Part shown: positions 1-13,600 of the stretch, piece by piece
Numbering within the stretch: position 1 is the stretch's first letter
How the letters are laid out: the number at the start of each line of letters is the position of its first letter
Assembly (NCBI GenBank): GCA_030141605.1
Contig: JAQGDQ010000738.1
Span: 40,331-104,330, forward strand
Reading direction: 5' to 3'
DNA: 64,000 nucleotides
From: Tubiluchus corallicola
Taxonomy: Eukaryota; Priapulida; Priapulimorpha; Priapulimorphida; Tubiluchidae
The notes under the pieces: generated by a model
Seen by the model: the letters and a program-made list of their open reading frames with translations, nothing else
Database searches by the model: none
Told to the model about the DNA's origin: nothing
Program-made: the position numbers and the translations under genes

Positions 1-105
1 GTAGTGTAGTGTAGTGTAGTGTAGTGTAGTGTAGTGTAGCTTAGTATAGTATAGCATAGCATAGTATAGCTTAGCTTAGCTTAGCATAGTATAGTATAGT
101 ATTTA
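1..105. repeat. GTAGT-type pentanucleotide microsatellite
   Basis: Starts as perfect GTAGT units and decays to TAGTA/TAGCT variants by about 105. The left edge is cut by the window. Confidence 0.9.
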
Positions 106-933
106 TTTATTGACAACCAATCACAACATACTTAGATTAGCATATGGCCCCTATGTCTGTGGGCCTCCCCCCCTCCCCCTGCAGACAACCCTGCTTGATA
201 AGACATTTTCAAAATAAGCCCTGAGCGCATATGATTAGCAATTGCATTTATTCACATATATAGAAGAAATGGGGTGCCATATTGTACAGTTTACACCAAT
301 AACAATCTTGTTGAAATTTCTTAGTCAAAGACTGACCATAAGAATGGCCGTAGCCTAATGGTATCACAATAGTTTAAATTTTAAAGCTTTATGTACAACA
401 CTTACAAACTATGTCTGCAATAAGATATCATGTAAGTGAATCATAATTTCAAGATACTTTTAGTTTTATACAAGTTAAGAGTTTCTTTTTCTTTAAGTTT
501 GTATTATCTAAAAAAAGTGTATTACGAAATTTCACGAAGTTGTTCAAAACTATTTTTCCAAATCTTGCCATTTTCTGTAAACGAGAAAAAGGATAAACGA
601 TATTTTTAAGGAAAAGGTTAAACTGTTTACCACACCACAAACAGTTGTAATGAAGACAATTGTTAATATATAATGGCTTTGCAATTAACAATGTTTGAGA
701 AGATTTTTAATTTGTGATGTCGCAGTTTGGTAGTGCTTCCAGCCATAGAAACTGCTGCAGAAAGCTTTAAAAAATCAGTGAATGTTATTTTAATGCCTGA
801 AAGTGCTGTTTTAGTAATAATGGCTAACAGTAACAAAACTGGCAAGCCAGCGTAATTATTAACACGTGATGAACACTTGCTTATAAACAAACTGTACTTA
901 GCCTGATTATTTCTACGTATAAACTCAGTATTC
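106..933. other. Intron or intergenic DNA without recognised feature
   Basis: AT-rich; no exon-like frame or repeat recognised on either strand. It is probably intronic to the ZC3H11A-like gene if the zinc-finger exons lie upstream. Confidence 0.4.
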
Positions 934-1119
934 ATGTATAAATGCAATAATAGACTATTTCCTAAGTTTTTTGCAATTCCTGTCGAATTGACATCTAAGA
1001 GAAATAATACAAGATATTATCAATACATTGTGCGTTTCTGTAGAACCAACATAGCTAAACATTTTATAATATTTCAAGGACCAAAAGTCTGGAATGAGAT
1101 TTGTCATCTCAAAAAATAG
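934..1119 (+). pseudogene. LINE (CR1/Jockey-like) RT ORF 3' fragment
   Basis: The C-terminal end of a non-LTR retrotransposon ORF2: about 60 residues, including an RFCRTNIAKHFIIFQGPKVW segment that matches the family pattern CRTNYGxxSIxYxGPxxWN. It stops at 1119 and is followed by AT-rich sequence that may be its decayed 3' UTR. No other part of the element is visible. Confidence 0.6.
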
Positions 1120-1689
1120 CAGATCTGTTACTAGATTTTAAAAAATGTTAAAAAATCAAATTTTAAGTAAGCATCAGTGAGTAATCAAAATTTCTATCAG
1201 TATCCATCCTCACAGTGGTGTTATCTTAATCAAGTTATCTTAATTTTACATACTATTAACAAATAATAGTCTTTCTATCTTTTATATCATCTCATATATG
1301 AGCTTCATTCATTACATCATTCATTTTAAGCACTAAATGTTTTTTTATCACACGATTCACTTTAAATTTTCAGATTATCTCTATTACTTTTTTTTCTATC
1401 ACTGTGTGGGACAATCTAACAAGCCCTGCTTTTTGATTGCCCGCAACACATTTACCTTCGTATATAAGTGAACAGTGTTTGAGGCTTTTCCTGTGCAGTA
1501 TTTCTTATTTGTATTACGTTCATTGTAGGCCCTTTCACTAGATATTGTACATGAAACTATTGTAATTGTGTAATGTGAAATAAATGACTTATGACTTATA
1601 TTAGTGCACAAAAGCGAAGTAAGATTGCATGAAAATAGTAGAGGCTCATTGGTCACACGAAAGTATCTTATTTAAACGTGCAGAAAAAA

Positions 1690-1910
1690 ATAGGGTCGAT
1701 TATGTGGAGTTATTTGAGTTATTTGCGGACAGTTTTTTTATACTTTTGCATTTGAGTCTATTACACGGTGCCTGCTGTATTAGCTTAGTATCAGTAAATA
1801 CGGACAATCGGCAAATTCGGACCGACGTCTCCCTGATTTTGTCTGGCAAATCGAGATGTGAGTGTATTCCGCCGTACTTGAAGCCCCTGCTGCTGCCAGC
1901 GGATTCATAA
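1690..1910 (-). repeat. Dispersed repeat R5, copy 1 (empty site for the hAT MITE)
   Basis: The reverse complement matches 14005-14131 plus 14651-14790. The interval between those halves in the second copy is a MITE, absent here. The target octamer here is ACAGCAGG (CCTGCTGT at 1771-1778). Confidence 0.75.
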
Positions 1911-1999
1911 TTAGAATGAAACGGATGGCAGAATGATACAAAATCCGAAATCCATACAAAGAAGTCTGTTGTAACGAGGGTTTATTGCACGACTATTCT

Positions 2000-2679
2000 T
2001 TAAAGCACAAGAAAACTCTTCATGAACATAAAGCTTGAAAAATTCGTTTTGAAATTTTATATCGCTTACATACTGCCTTTTTGCGCGCAGTCACGCTGTA
2101 TAAAACATGTAAATTTAAACTCCCGCGATGACCGTTAGATGCAGCCATTTTGACGATAAGTCATTTGAAACAAGTTTAGATAATATTGTGTAAACTTTGA
2201 AAAAATAATCAGAACATTCGTAGCGCACAAGTCACTAACTAAATAAAATTTAAAATTACTGTATCTTGTCAATAAGATTAAAAATAAGTTTTTTGGTTAG
2301 TAAGTGGTGCACCCTGGAGGGTGAGTCAGCGACATTTTACCAATTGGTGAAAACATTTTAAACAATTAAAAAATTTCCTTTTCTAGTTACATAAATCTCT
2401 CTAGCAGGTAAGCGAAAATCTAAGTAATATAGTTTTGCATGAAAAGTCTTTTGAGACATAATTTAACATTGCCTTTTCTTCCCTTCATTTACGTTTGGTG
2501 CATGACGTCATGTAATGGCGACTTCAGAACAGTATTGCGGGAGATTTAAAATGAAAACAAACTAAAATTCCTTTCAGTGCGAGTAAGATATACGCATAAA
2601 ATTGCTGTAAAGTAATATAATTTTTAAGACGATTTTTTATGAAATCTACTTCAGGTACCCCTTTTTTCTTGTCCTTTAA
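2000..2679 (-). mobile_element. TTAA-flanked MITE family 1, copy A
   Basis: 680 bp bounded by TTAA at both ends, with terminal inverted repeats TTAAAG(C/G)ACAAGAAAA. It is an inverted relative of copies B (10881) and C (60190). The inner sequence (GGAGGGTGAGTCAGCGACAT, CATGACGTCAT) is shared with no conserved frame. It lies just upstream of exon a of the ZC3H11A-like gene. Confidence 0.82.
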
Positions 2680-2769
2680 GCTATAACTAAAATGGCCAGT
2701 CGCTGTAGCTTGTGCTTTGTGGGTCAAACGTAATTGAGACGTAAACTATCTTAGCATCTTTATGTCCAG

Positions 2770-2990
2770 ACCCGCAACGGTAGTTTCCTTTCATAAAGTT
2801 TTTGACGTTGACTTTGTAGATACGTTGGCGCTCGAGGCTAAAATGAGGGCTAGAATCATGAAGAGGAGGAGGAAGGTGATGGAATATGTACCAAAGCGGA
2901 AGATGCCCGATAAGGAAGATCCAGAGAAGCAGGCGGAAGAGGCGGACATTGGAAAAAATTTGCAAAGAAACAGTGAACCAGAAGAAAAAG
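2770..2990 (+). CDS. ZC3H11A-like exon a (basic helix)
   Basis: The acceptor is ...tatgtccag|A and the donor AAAAAG|gtgatg; the exon ends in phase 1. It encodes a highly charged segment (ALEAKMRARIMKRRRK, then EDPEKQAEEAD), predicted helical and NLS-like, comparable to the KTLEEI...K-rich segment of ZC3H11A. In-frame stops at 2684 and about 2735 bound it upstream. The donor is weak, so the 3' edge is less certain than the frame. Confidence 0.55.
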
Positions 2991-4653
2991 GTGATGTGAA
3001 CAGAATCGTACAAGAAATGCAAAATATCTGAAGTTGGTTTCTCTGAATAAAAATACCCAGCAAGGTTTTGCAAAGTTATGCAACACTGCGACTTTTCGGT
3101 GTTGAATTGGTGCCATTTTTTCATAAATTATATTTGAAAAGATAAACAGTGCTGTTTAGGCTGAGTAGGCAAATAGAATGTAAGTAAGGGTAAATACCTT
3201 ACCACACCACAAACTCTTAGAGCTTGAACTGAGATAAATAACAAACCACATGTACTACACTTAAACTCCAGAACACCAAATATGTTTAATATGCAGCAAT
3301 TATCGTTTTATCTGTAATAATAAATTGCAGCAATAAGTTTTTAGCGAATAACATAAGTTTGATAAAGGTAAATCACTAAATTAGGTTACGCGATTTTCGT
3401 CTGTTATACAAAAATAACAGCAAAAAAGCTCTAATTGCATGAAGCTGTTCAGTAAAGATAATTAGACACTTACATGTGGTCTCCCTGAGTTTTGGTGCTT
3501 ATAACTTGCAAAAAAGGAATAGAAATCAATTCACAACATTCACATCATATCAACTTGAATTGCATACCAGGTAATGTCTACCTGGCGAACTACCTGGTCA
3601 CATGACTGATGACAGTTAAAGGGGCAAGACCAAATTTAACAGGTAGGGAAACGTGTATGTGCATAACACCACAAACAGTTAGAATGGTGACAGCTGTCTT
3701 ATAAAGTGTCATTACAGTTAATGATGTTCAAAAACACTTGAATTTGCTTTTCTTTCCTTGTGACACAAGTGCAATTTGGAAATTCATTAACTTTGCGCTT
3801 TGATATGGCAGCATATCGTCAAAAATATCTAAATTAACGAAATTTGAGTCGGTAATATTCAATTTTGCACAAAACAGGGTAAGTTTTAGTGCTTGAAACT
3901 TCAGTTTTGGAATTTGAACCTCTCCTAATAACTGGTTAAAGTGTAAGAACGTTTCTCAATTGTGAATATGATGCCAAGACACTACAAGCAAAATTAATAC
4001 TTTTAAGTACTTAATGAGAAAAATGTTGCGACTCTAGAGAACAAAGCTCCAGAAAATATTAAAATAATACGTTGCAGGTTTGAGCAATTGAAAAAGTTAA
4101 TGTGGTATCGCTGTGAAATTTTAGTACAAATGATTTATCCAGATGAATGTCGGCATAAAAGTTTGAAATATTTTTTATGACAACGTTAGATTGTTTACTT
4201 TTGAATAATAATCATTTATGAAGGCAGCATTTTTCTGCATTTTGGCATGCTGCAAGCCAGAATTGAATGGCTGGCCTTATTCATTATCCATGTTTACAGC
4301 AGGAGTGGAAACCTTTTTTCCCTATCAAGGCTAATCTTTAAAACGTGTTCGAAATTAGATTGGAAATGCAATTTTCATTAAAGCTATTTGTACGAAGTTG
4401 GACATGCAAATCAGACTCTGTATGTAATTACTATTGTTCTTTATTGTTCATTAAGTCACATTGGAAATTTAGGTGATTTTTAATTATATCCTTATTTGCC
4501 TATTCATTTATTTTTTTAAATTATTTTGTTTAAGACAATGCATTAAAATTATAGTTGCAAAATTGAATGTTGCGTATGTTAGAAGAATTCTTTCCCCTGC
4601 AAATATTATCATGTGCATAATATCACAATTATTGTTATTATTATTATCATCAT

Positions 4654-4684
<31 letters not shown>

Positions 4685-7600
4685 AGCAGCAGGAGCAGCA
4701 TCATGATCATGATCATCAGCAGCAGCAGCAGCATCGTGATCATGATCATCAGCAGCAGCAGCATCGTGATCATGATCATCATCATCAGCAGCATCATGAT
4801 CATGATCATCATCAGCAGCATCGTCATCATCAGCATCGTCATCATCATCATCATCATCATCTCATCGTCATGATTATTATTATCATTTGTTTTTTTACAG
4901 TGATTCAAGACAACTGTTTGCAACAGAAAAGTGTGAATACAGATATGGTGAGTTTCATGTTTTGCAGTTGATAAAATAAGAGAGAGACTCAAAACAGATA
5001 ATGTGCTTGTCTGTCATACTTGTCTGATTGTTTAACGGCAGGTTGGTGGGGCGAGAGATAATGTTCTTGTCTGTCATACTTGTCTGATTGTTAAACAGCA
5101 GGTTGGTGGACGAGTATATGACTTTATTTTGAACAGAATCTTTCCACATTGCTTACATACGGCTCTTTAATTTTGTATCTTCATTGATAATGCCTGCAGT
5201 AAAAGAAAATTTGTCGAACGAGTGTGATAAGGTTAAGCGAGGGTTGCACTTTTGTTCAGATGTGTTTTTATGCCTAAATCATTGTTTGTGCGAGTGTTTG
5301 TACTCTTTCTACCTAAAGTGCAGCGTCCTATCTCAGACATGTGCGCATTGACGCATGCGCACAACACCGAGACACCGCGTTGCTGGAACCCTCTGTGCTG
5401 GGCTGTGAAACCGAACAGTACTACCCTCACGTGCTCTGGACCATACAACCATGAAGAGAATTGAAGAAAAAGACTTATTGTATTAAATATTATCAATAAT
5501 ATTGAGTGAAAATAGCGGGTGCTGCAGTTTCACAGAACCTATACACGAGCCGCCACTACTGCAGACTTTGAAAATTTTTAACGCATTATTATGATTGCAC
5601 AAATAATTCACAGTTATTTTTATACAAAAGTATTTAATTAATTAAATTACTTAACGTTTTCTTGTGAATTTCGAACGCGTACATTGCCGTAAAGATCGCC
5701 ATGTTTCGCGTCTTTGGTGCGAGTGAGCGAGAATGACGTATGAGGTACATAAAGCGTCTTTGGTTACCGATGTTTGTTTACCGATAAAAGATAAGATTGT
5801 GACTGTATTCATGACGTCATTCGTCTCGCGCAACGAAAAATGGCGGCCCTTCAAATTTAGTACCGCTAACGAAGTGATAAAAAATCAAAAGAAGCAAGTT
5901 TTACGGAAAGTTTATAATGAAATAAATTGAATATTGGTAATGAGAGTAGGACTTTAGGTGATAAAAGGTTATATTATAGTGAGGTTTAGTTTGACTTTAA
6001 GTTCGAGCCACTTAGCTGTTATGTTTTTTGCAGCTTGGAGAGGTGGAAGTTTCACCGGACGTTGCTAAGAGTAAACGCAAAGTAAACACAGTTTGGATGT
6101 CCGACGACAAGCGAAAACATCTGAGTGACCACTGGTCTGTTTCTCGTGGAAATACTGTTAACATTAAGCAAAGGCTTTCCGGTGGGGGTGGTCTACCTCC
6201 GAGGGACAATGGTGACGTTAGTGAGAGGAGCTTGGGTGACCATTGGTCTTCTGGGTTTGCTGAGAAATCTTTGAGCGAACGTTTGTCTATTCCCGGAAAA
6301 GACGGCAGTAATGCTTTACAAAGGTCTGTGAAAGATCGTTTATCTGTTGCTCAAACGGTCACCAGCAGTGCTGGCCAAAGGTCACAGGAGGATACTACTG
6401 GTACGACGGACTCTCAAGTTAAACTACCTCAGAAGCTGCCATCGCTCAGGGAACGGTTGTCTCGGCAACGGGCAGAAATCCAGGAGAGCCTACTAAAATC
6501 AGCACGCGAATCGGTGAGCAAAATTTAAATGTCTAAGCGTTGGAAAGAAAAAATGTTTAATTTATGTTTACGGGAAGTATTTAAGATAGTCTCTAAAACA
6601 AGAGCAAGAAAGTTACGTTCATTTTATTACCGTCCATTAAAGGAAAGGGCAACTCTTTTAGCACATTAGGTTTATTACTCTAACTTAGAAAATGTTAACG
6701 AAGAAATTTGCGAAAAATTGTCTATAAAGCATAAAGTTCATTTATAGTATCACTATATAGAAATTTGTTGTTTGTCCTTCGTAGTCGAAGAGGACCATGG
6801 CTTCATTCTGACTTTGTAGGATGGGTAAGGAGGTTGTATAGAAATTTACAAGGGCGGTGATAGCAGCCATTGACTTGAAAATTATGATGCAACTGGTGGA
6901 CTTCGAGACTAATTGTTAACAAATCTTGGTTTCTGTAATTGGTGCTGCTTAAAATAATTCAACAAATACTGAATGTTCGGGCAAAAATATTGTAAAATAA
7001 ATTTTTAATGTAAGAACTTTTGACGGAAATTGACAGTGCGCCGCTTTTCTTCAGTCGATGAATGGCGTCGTTGATGGAGGAATGAGCGTTCGAAATGTGA
7101 CTTACACGAGGTGCTTATCGCACTTTTATTACCGAATCTTTCTAACATTTTTTGCAAACTGTTGTGTTTTGTTTCTCTCGGAAGGCTCGTAGAGAAAACC
7201 AGAAAACACTTCATCAAATTAAACTAGTTTATTAAGCGAGAATTCTACAACACAAAAGTATGAAGGAACGCGAAATGATTACAGTAAACGTGAAAATCTG
7301 GAAAATGTTTGAGTGTATCTGAAAATACAAGTATACAAGAGAATGTGTGAGTGGCGTCCGTGTGAATCTGTGTGTCTGTCAGCAGCCTGCTTCGCCTTAT
7401 ATAGGGTGCCCGAGAAGCTTCTAGAAGTTTTGTTCCAGAACATTTTACACAGTAAGACGATTAATCTAATGGGACATTCTACAATGTTCTATTTAATTCT
7501 AATAGATGCCAGCGATCTCCACAACACAAATAATGAAATAAGCCCAACTTCCCAGAAGGCTTGGCCTTTCCTTTAAATACTGACCAAGGCCGCCGAATTT

Positions 7601-10600
7601 ATTAGTACCGTTCGATTGTTTTATTTACCGGTTGCTTGACGGAATTGTTTTGACCAATTCCAGTTGTCAGCCGAGAGCTTGCGGAGGAGACCTTCGCACC
7701 GGATAGAAATCGAGGAGCAGACCTTACAACGCGAAGCTAACTCGAAAGTGATTCCTTTAAAAACTGCTAAACGAAGGCAAATCACTTTTGAAGATGAAGA
7801 GGCCAGTAATTCGTCCACGGAATGCTCAGCCGAAAGAGAGGATGTTGACGAGAGCGGAAGCGGCAAACTAGTTATTAGTGGCAAAAGTTCAAGCAGCACT
7901 CGTCAGTATGTCGTGTTTGATGAAAAACACGTCAGTGTTACAAGAGGAATGCAGGGTAAATTCGATTTTATTATTTTAATGTAAAAAATGTCGTAATAGA
8001 TGCTACATTAAGTTGTTAACATAAGACTGCAACTAGTGAAGTACACCTAATGCTTCTTTAACTTGCCTCTAGATGCCAAGTGAAAACCATACGGTTGCCA
8101 TAGCAACGCCAACTTTACCAATGCCCTCTCTGCACCCTCCAGTTACAGCTTTCGGCAGGACATTGTACACAGTAGGCTACGGACACTATGCGCGTTACCA
8201 TGGCAACCGATTGTTCCAGCTGAGCTAGAGCCTGCTGCTGCATGAAATTTTACACAATTGTTTTTACAAACATCATTAGCGCACAAACATTTCATGATCA
8301 ACATTCGCGCTAATAACATATTCCAGTTGGATATTTCTTTAGCTATTTGAAGATATTGGCTGTTTTTGTTGAGATATAATTATTTGAGAGAAATTCCACC
8401 AGAAGCCCATGAAAAGTGCTTCACTTGTACAAAACAGCATAGAGAACACTTGATAAATCTACTCAAGTTGCACAAAGCTCAAAAAACCTTGGCAAAAACT
8501 GTGTGACCATTACAGAGCTTAGGAACCCGTCTAAACAAAACCGTGTGACCATTACAGAGCTTAGGAACCCGTCTAAACAAAGCCGTGTGACCATTACAGA
8601 GCTTAGGAACCCGTCTAAACAAAACCGTGTGACCATTACAGAGCTTAGGAATCCGTCTAAACAAAATCGTGTGACCATTATAGAGCTTAGGAACCCGTCT
8701 AAACAAAATCGTGTGACCATTATAGAGCTTAGGAACCCGTCTAAACAAAGCCGCGTGACCATTACAGAGCTTAGGAACCCGTCTAAACAAAGCCGTGTGA
8801 CCATTACAGAGCTTAGGAACCCGTCTAAACAAAGCCGTGTAACCATTATAGAGCTTAGGAACCCGTCTAAACAAAACCGTGTGACCATTACAGAGCTTAG
8901 GAATCCGTCTAAACAAAACCGTGTGACCATTACAGAGCTTAGGAATCCGTCTAAACAAAATCGTGTGACCATTATAGAGCTTAGGAACCCGTCTAAACAA
9001 AATCGTGTGACCATTATAGAGCTTAGGAACCCGTCTAAACAAAGCCGCGTGACCATTACAGAGCTTAGGAACCCGTCTAAACAAAGCCGTGTGACCATTA
9101 CAGAGCTTAGGAACCCGTCTAAACAAAACCGTGTGACCATTACAGAGCTTAGGAACCCGTCTAAACAAAACCGTGTGACCATTACAGAGCTTAGGAACCC
9201 GTCTAAACAAAGCCGTGTGACCATTACAGAGCTTAGGAACCCGTCTAAACAAAACCGTGTGACCATTACAGACCTTAGGAACCAGTCTAAACAAGGGACC
9301 AGTAGTGCCATTTTTGTAAATCGCGTAAATTTGTTGAGACAATTTTTACGGACACAGTACATTATTTCGCAAGCTGACCACTAGTTGGCAGGCCGTCACT
9401 TTGTTTACATCACGTACATCAGTGTAACCACGTGTAGATCTCTATGTATAAAAATATAGAATCAATTATGCGGAGTTATTTGAGTCAATTGCAGACAATT
9501 TTTATATACTTTTGCATAGGAGCAGCCAGTACTTAGGCGTTTTTGAGACAATTAGGTATCATGTTTCCTTGATAGTTGGGTATTTTAAATTATGCATGAA
9601 ACAAGGTAATTGATATTTTAAGTCCACTTGGAGGCTCCTTATGGTCACAAAACTGCAATTTGTTGCTGGCTGCAATGGGAGCTTCGCCCCCTTGAATCTC
9701 CACGGGGGCCTACGTGGCCCCCAGACCCCCGGCCTGTTTCAGAGTTTTTTTGCAATTTGTCATTCTCATCCCTGCGTATGAATGCCTTTGTGTTGTTCTG
9801 CCAAAGAATTTGGTCAGTTCCGAAATTCAATTCTTTTGGCACAACTCTTATTGTACGACTATTTGCTTCTAGGAGTCAACAGACAGGATCTACCAGATAA
9901 GGCCAATCACAAAGTGGTTTCTTCGTTCAGTGCCAAGCGTAAGCGAATCACCTTCGAAGACGAAGATGCCAGTAACTCTTCAAAGGAAGATGCGGCTGAA
10001 AGAGTCGAAGTTAGGGAAGGCAGAAGCAATAGAGAAGCATTTGTTACTGACAGAAGTGCAGGCACCTGCCCGGAGATTGGGTTTGATAAAAAGGACGTTA
10101 TCAATGCAGAAAATGTTCTGGGTAATTGAGACCTTGTTGTTTTAACACTTAGAAACTGTGTGTTAAGATATGTATTTCTCTAACGACCAGGCAAAAATGC
10201 AGACTTTTTAAGTTTTTGTATATTTTTTTGGCATTGTGCCAAACGTGCAAACTTTATGCCAATTTGCAGATCTACAAATTCCACTTTGGTTTTGTTTATG
10301 GCGATAACTGCCGGCTATGTAAGGTAGTCTAAATTACAAGCAAAAATTTTAATATTTGAAAACTGTGCCATGCTTAAACAAAATTCACAGCACCAGGTTT
10401 CTTTTAAGTTTCAGCTAATTTCTCTGCTACATTGAAACAACTAATACACTTTCTATTCGTATTCTTGCAATATGGAATGTGATTTTATAACTTACCTACG
10501 TTACCTATAATGCTATAGAGAGTATACAGGCTTTTATAGACTCATTTCTATTCGTGTTCTTGCAATATGGGAAATCTTTTCGCCTTATTTATTTGTTCAG

Positions 10601-13600
10601 TGATTAGACAAACTCTGTTATAGTGATTTTATAACTTACCTACGTCACCTATAATGCTATAGAGAGTCTACGGGCTTTTCTAGACTCACGTCTATTCGTG
10701 TTCTTGCATGCAATATGGGAAATCTTTTCACCTTATTTATTTGTTGAGTGATTAGACAAACTCTGTTAATGTGATTTTATAACTTACCTACGTCACCTAT
10801 AACGCTATAGAGTCTACAGGCTTTTCTAGACTTACATCTGCCTTTGTTTACTTGTGATGGAATATGCCGTCTAATAGGTTTTAAAGTACAAGAAAAGGGG
10901 TACCTGAAGTAGGTTTCAGAAAAATCGCCTTAAAAAATTATACTACTTTACGGCAATTTTATGCGCATATCGTATTCGCATTGAAAGCAATTTTCGTCTG
11001 TTTGCATTTTAAATCTCCCGCAATATTATTCCGACGGCGCCATTACATGACATCACTAAAACACGTAAATCAGGGGAAGAAAAGGCAATGTTAAATTATG
11101 TCCCAAAAAACTTTTCTATATTACTTATCATTTCATTTACCTGCTGGAAAGACTAAAAATTTAAAATGTTTGTGCCAATTGGTGAAATGTCGCTGACTCA
11201 CCCTCCAGGGTGCGCCACTCAGTAGCCAAAAACGTGTTTTTAATCTTATTGACAAAATACAGTAATTTAAAATTTTACTTAATTAGCAGCATGTATGCTA
11301 CAATTACTTTTTCGCACTTTATTTAATGATATCAAAACTTGTTTCAACTGACCTACCATTAAAATGGCTGCACCTAACGGTCATCGCAGGAGTTTAAATT
11401 TACAAGTTTTATACAGCGTTACGGCCGATGCAAGCCATGTATACGAAAAGGTAGTACGTACGTGGTATAAAATTTCGAGACGAATTTTTTAAGCTTAATG
11501 TAAGTGGAAAGTTTTCTTGTGCTTTAAGTGTTCATGCAAAAACGATTTTTCTGAACGTTATGCTGCATTGGTTTATATCTGTTGGATGTATAGAACATGT
11601 TCAGTTTTTTGATGTTCAATATTTTTTTGAATAATTTGTAAATTTGTTCATTTGCTTCTAGGAAATAATAGAAAGGATTTACCTGATAAGACAATTTCCA
11701 AAGTAATTTCTTTGCCGACTGCCAAACGAAAGCGAATTACTTTTGAAGACGTCACTGATTCGTCAAAGGAAGATGCGGGCAGGAGAGCCATTGTTGCCGA
11801 AAACGAACCCGTTGTTAGTGACGAAAGTGCAAGTTCTCGTCAGTACATCTCATTTAATCGGGAAGATGCTGATGATGCAAAAGATGTTGAAGGTTAATAG
11901 ATTTTCTTTTTGAAAGTTTTTTTACTCAGCAGTGTCTTAGATATGTTAAAGCAAAACCATGCCCAATCTTAAACTGTAAGTCAGAATAATCTACTGTTTA
12001 AAATATTTAAATGAAACATATAATGTTTTCAAGAATGACTTACATGAAAGAATTATTACCCTACAAGCACAATTTCCCCTTAACGTGGCTAGCTCTTTGC
12101 TGCTACACGCGTTTTGCCATTTGCTAGTTAGACAGGCGCTGTACGTCTCAGCTCAGAGGTGTTCATTTGTGATGTACTGCACACGTTTGACAGCTCGTAC
12201 GTTTGAAAATTTGCAATTTGAAATTTTGAACAGTAGTAAATTTGAAATTTACATTTTTATTTTGAGACTTGTTTAGTTTTAGTACATAATGATCGTAGTA
12301 CATAGTTTCATAATGATCGTAGTACATAGTTTCATAATGATCATAGTACATAGTTTCATAATGACCGTAGTACATAGTTTCATAATGATCATAGTACATA
12401 GTTTCATAATGATCGTAGTACATAGTTTCATAATGATCGTAGTACATAGTTTCATAATGATCGTAGTACATAGTTTCATAATGATCATAGTACATAGTTT
12501 CATAATGATCGTAGTACATAGTTTCATAATGATCGTAGTACATAGTTTCATAATGATCGTAGTACATAGTTTCATAATGATCGTAGTACATAGTTTCATA
12601 ATGATCATAGTACATAGTTTCATAATGATCATAGTACATAGTTTCATAATGATCGTAGTACATAGTTTCATAATGATCGTAGTACATAGTTTCATAATGA
12701 TCATAGTACATAGTTTCATAATGATCATCAAAGCAGGGACGCTGAAACATTGACACTAAATTCTTATTTATGGATGTGACTGCGTTTCTATTAAACACAA
12801 ATTATTTACATTTTTCTCAGGCGCTTCCATCCGAAACCAAAGTTCACAACCAGCTGCCAAGAAGTTGCGTCGCGTCTTCGTTGGAGGCTCCAGAACTTCT
12901 GCGCCAAAATCTGCGCCCGAAATCGAAGTCAAGTCAAAGTTACCACAATCGCCCGGAAGAAAAAGTGCCTTGTCGTCCTTGAACTCGTGGCTCGGACGGC
13001 GACGTAAAATTCCCAAAAGTGAGTAATTTCCTAAGTGATTGGCACTAGACTTTGTTTTTTGCGGCATGTACATTGCTTAAAGTAAATTTATACTATTAAA
13101 GGAAAAGTCAACTTCTTAGGAAGTTGAGCTTGTTTTAATATTTTATAATTATGAATTATAAATTTATTCCACAGCAACTCAAACATACATACAAGTTGAT
13201 ATTACATTGAAAAAAAAGTGAATAAACTATGCGAGTTACTGTGAGGAGGAGGAAGGAGCATTGAGCTTTCGAGTCCTCCTCCAGATAAGTGAAACAATTG
13301 ACAATTAACATTACATTTTCATCAGTTATAACGTGCATTAGAACAAAATAAGTTTTGTTAGTAACTTAAGATCAGGATGAGTAAAATTGTGAGTTAATGA
13401 TACCGTTGTAGTAGGTAATTCTTTGATGCTTTTTTAAATTGATAAAGATTAAGAGTTTTCATTTCACGCGGAATTGATGACCATAGTTTAATAGCATTAT
13501 ATTTTGTGACTGTTTCGTTATATTTGTTTTTGGAAGAGGGAGTACATAGTTTCCGACTGAATATCTTGTGTAATGATCATGTTGATTTGAAACTGGACTA

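Larger units (their letters stand above)
7160..7526 (-). mobile_element. Solo LTR, antisense in intron c/d
   Basis: 367 bp with termini TGTTGTG...CACAACA on the minus strand, flanked by the 5-bp duplications CAAAC (7155-7159) and CAAAT (7527-7531), one mismatch apart. Read on the minus strand it holds, in order, heat-shock elements, a TATATAAGG box and AATAAA, the layout of U3-R-U5. No internal retroelement sequence is nearby, so it looks like a recombined solo LTR. Family not identified. Confidence 0.72.

Noticed and set aside
5252-5464. 70-codon frame as a gene
   Set aside because: Lies within dispersed repeat R6; no splice-phase fit with the neighbouring gene and not kept open in the second copy.
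8463-9384. ~290-codon repetitive frames on both strands
   Set aside because: Product of a 42-bp unit with no stops; intronic, no splice-compatible start, equally open in several frames.
12163-12798. Repetitive YDHYETMY protein on the minus strand
   Set aside because: 24-bp array artefact; the same DNA is open on plus, and it lies within an intron of a gene on the other strand.
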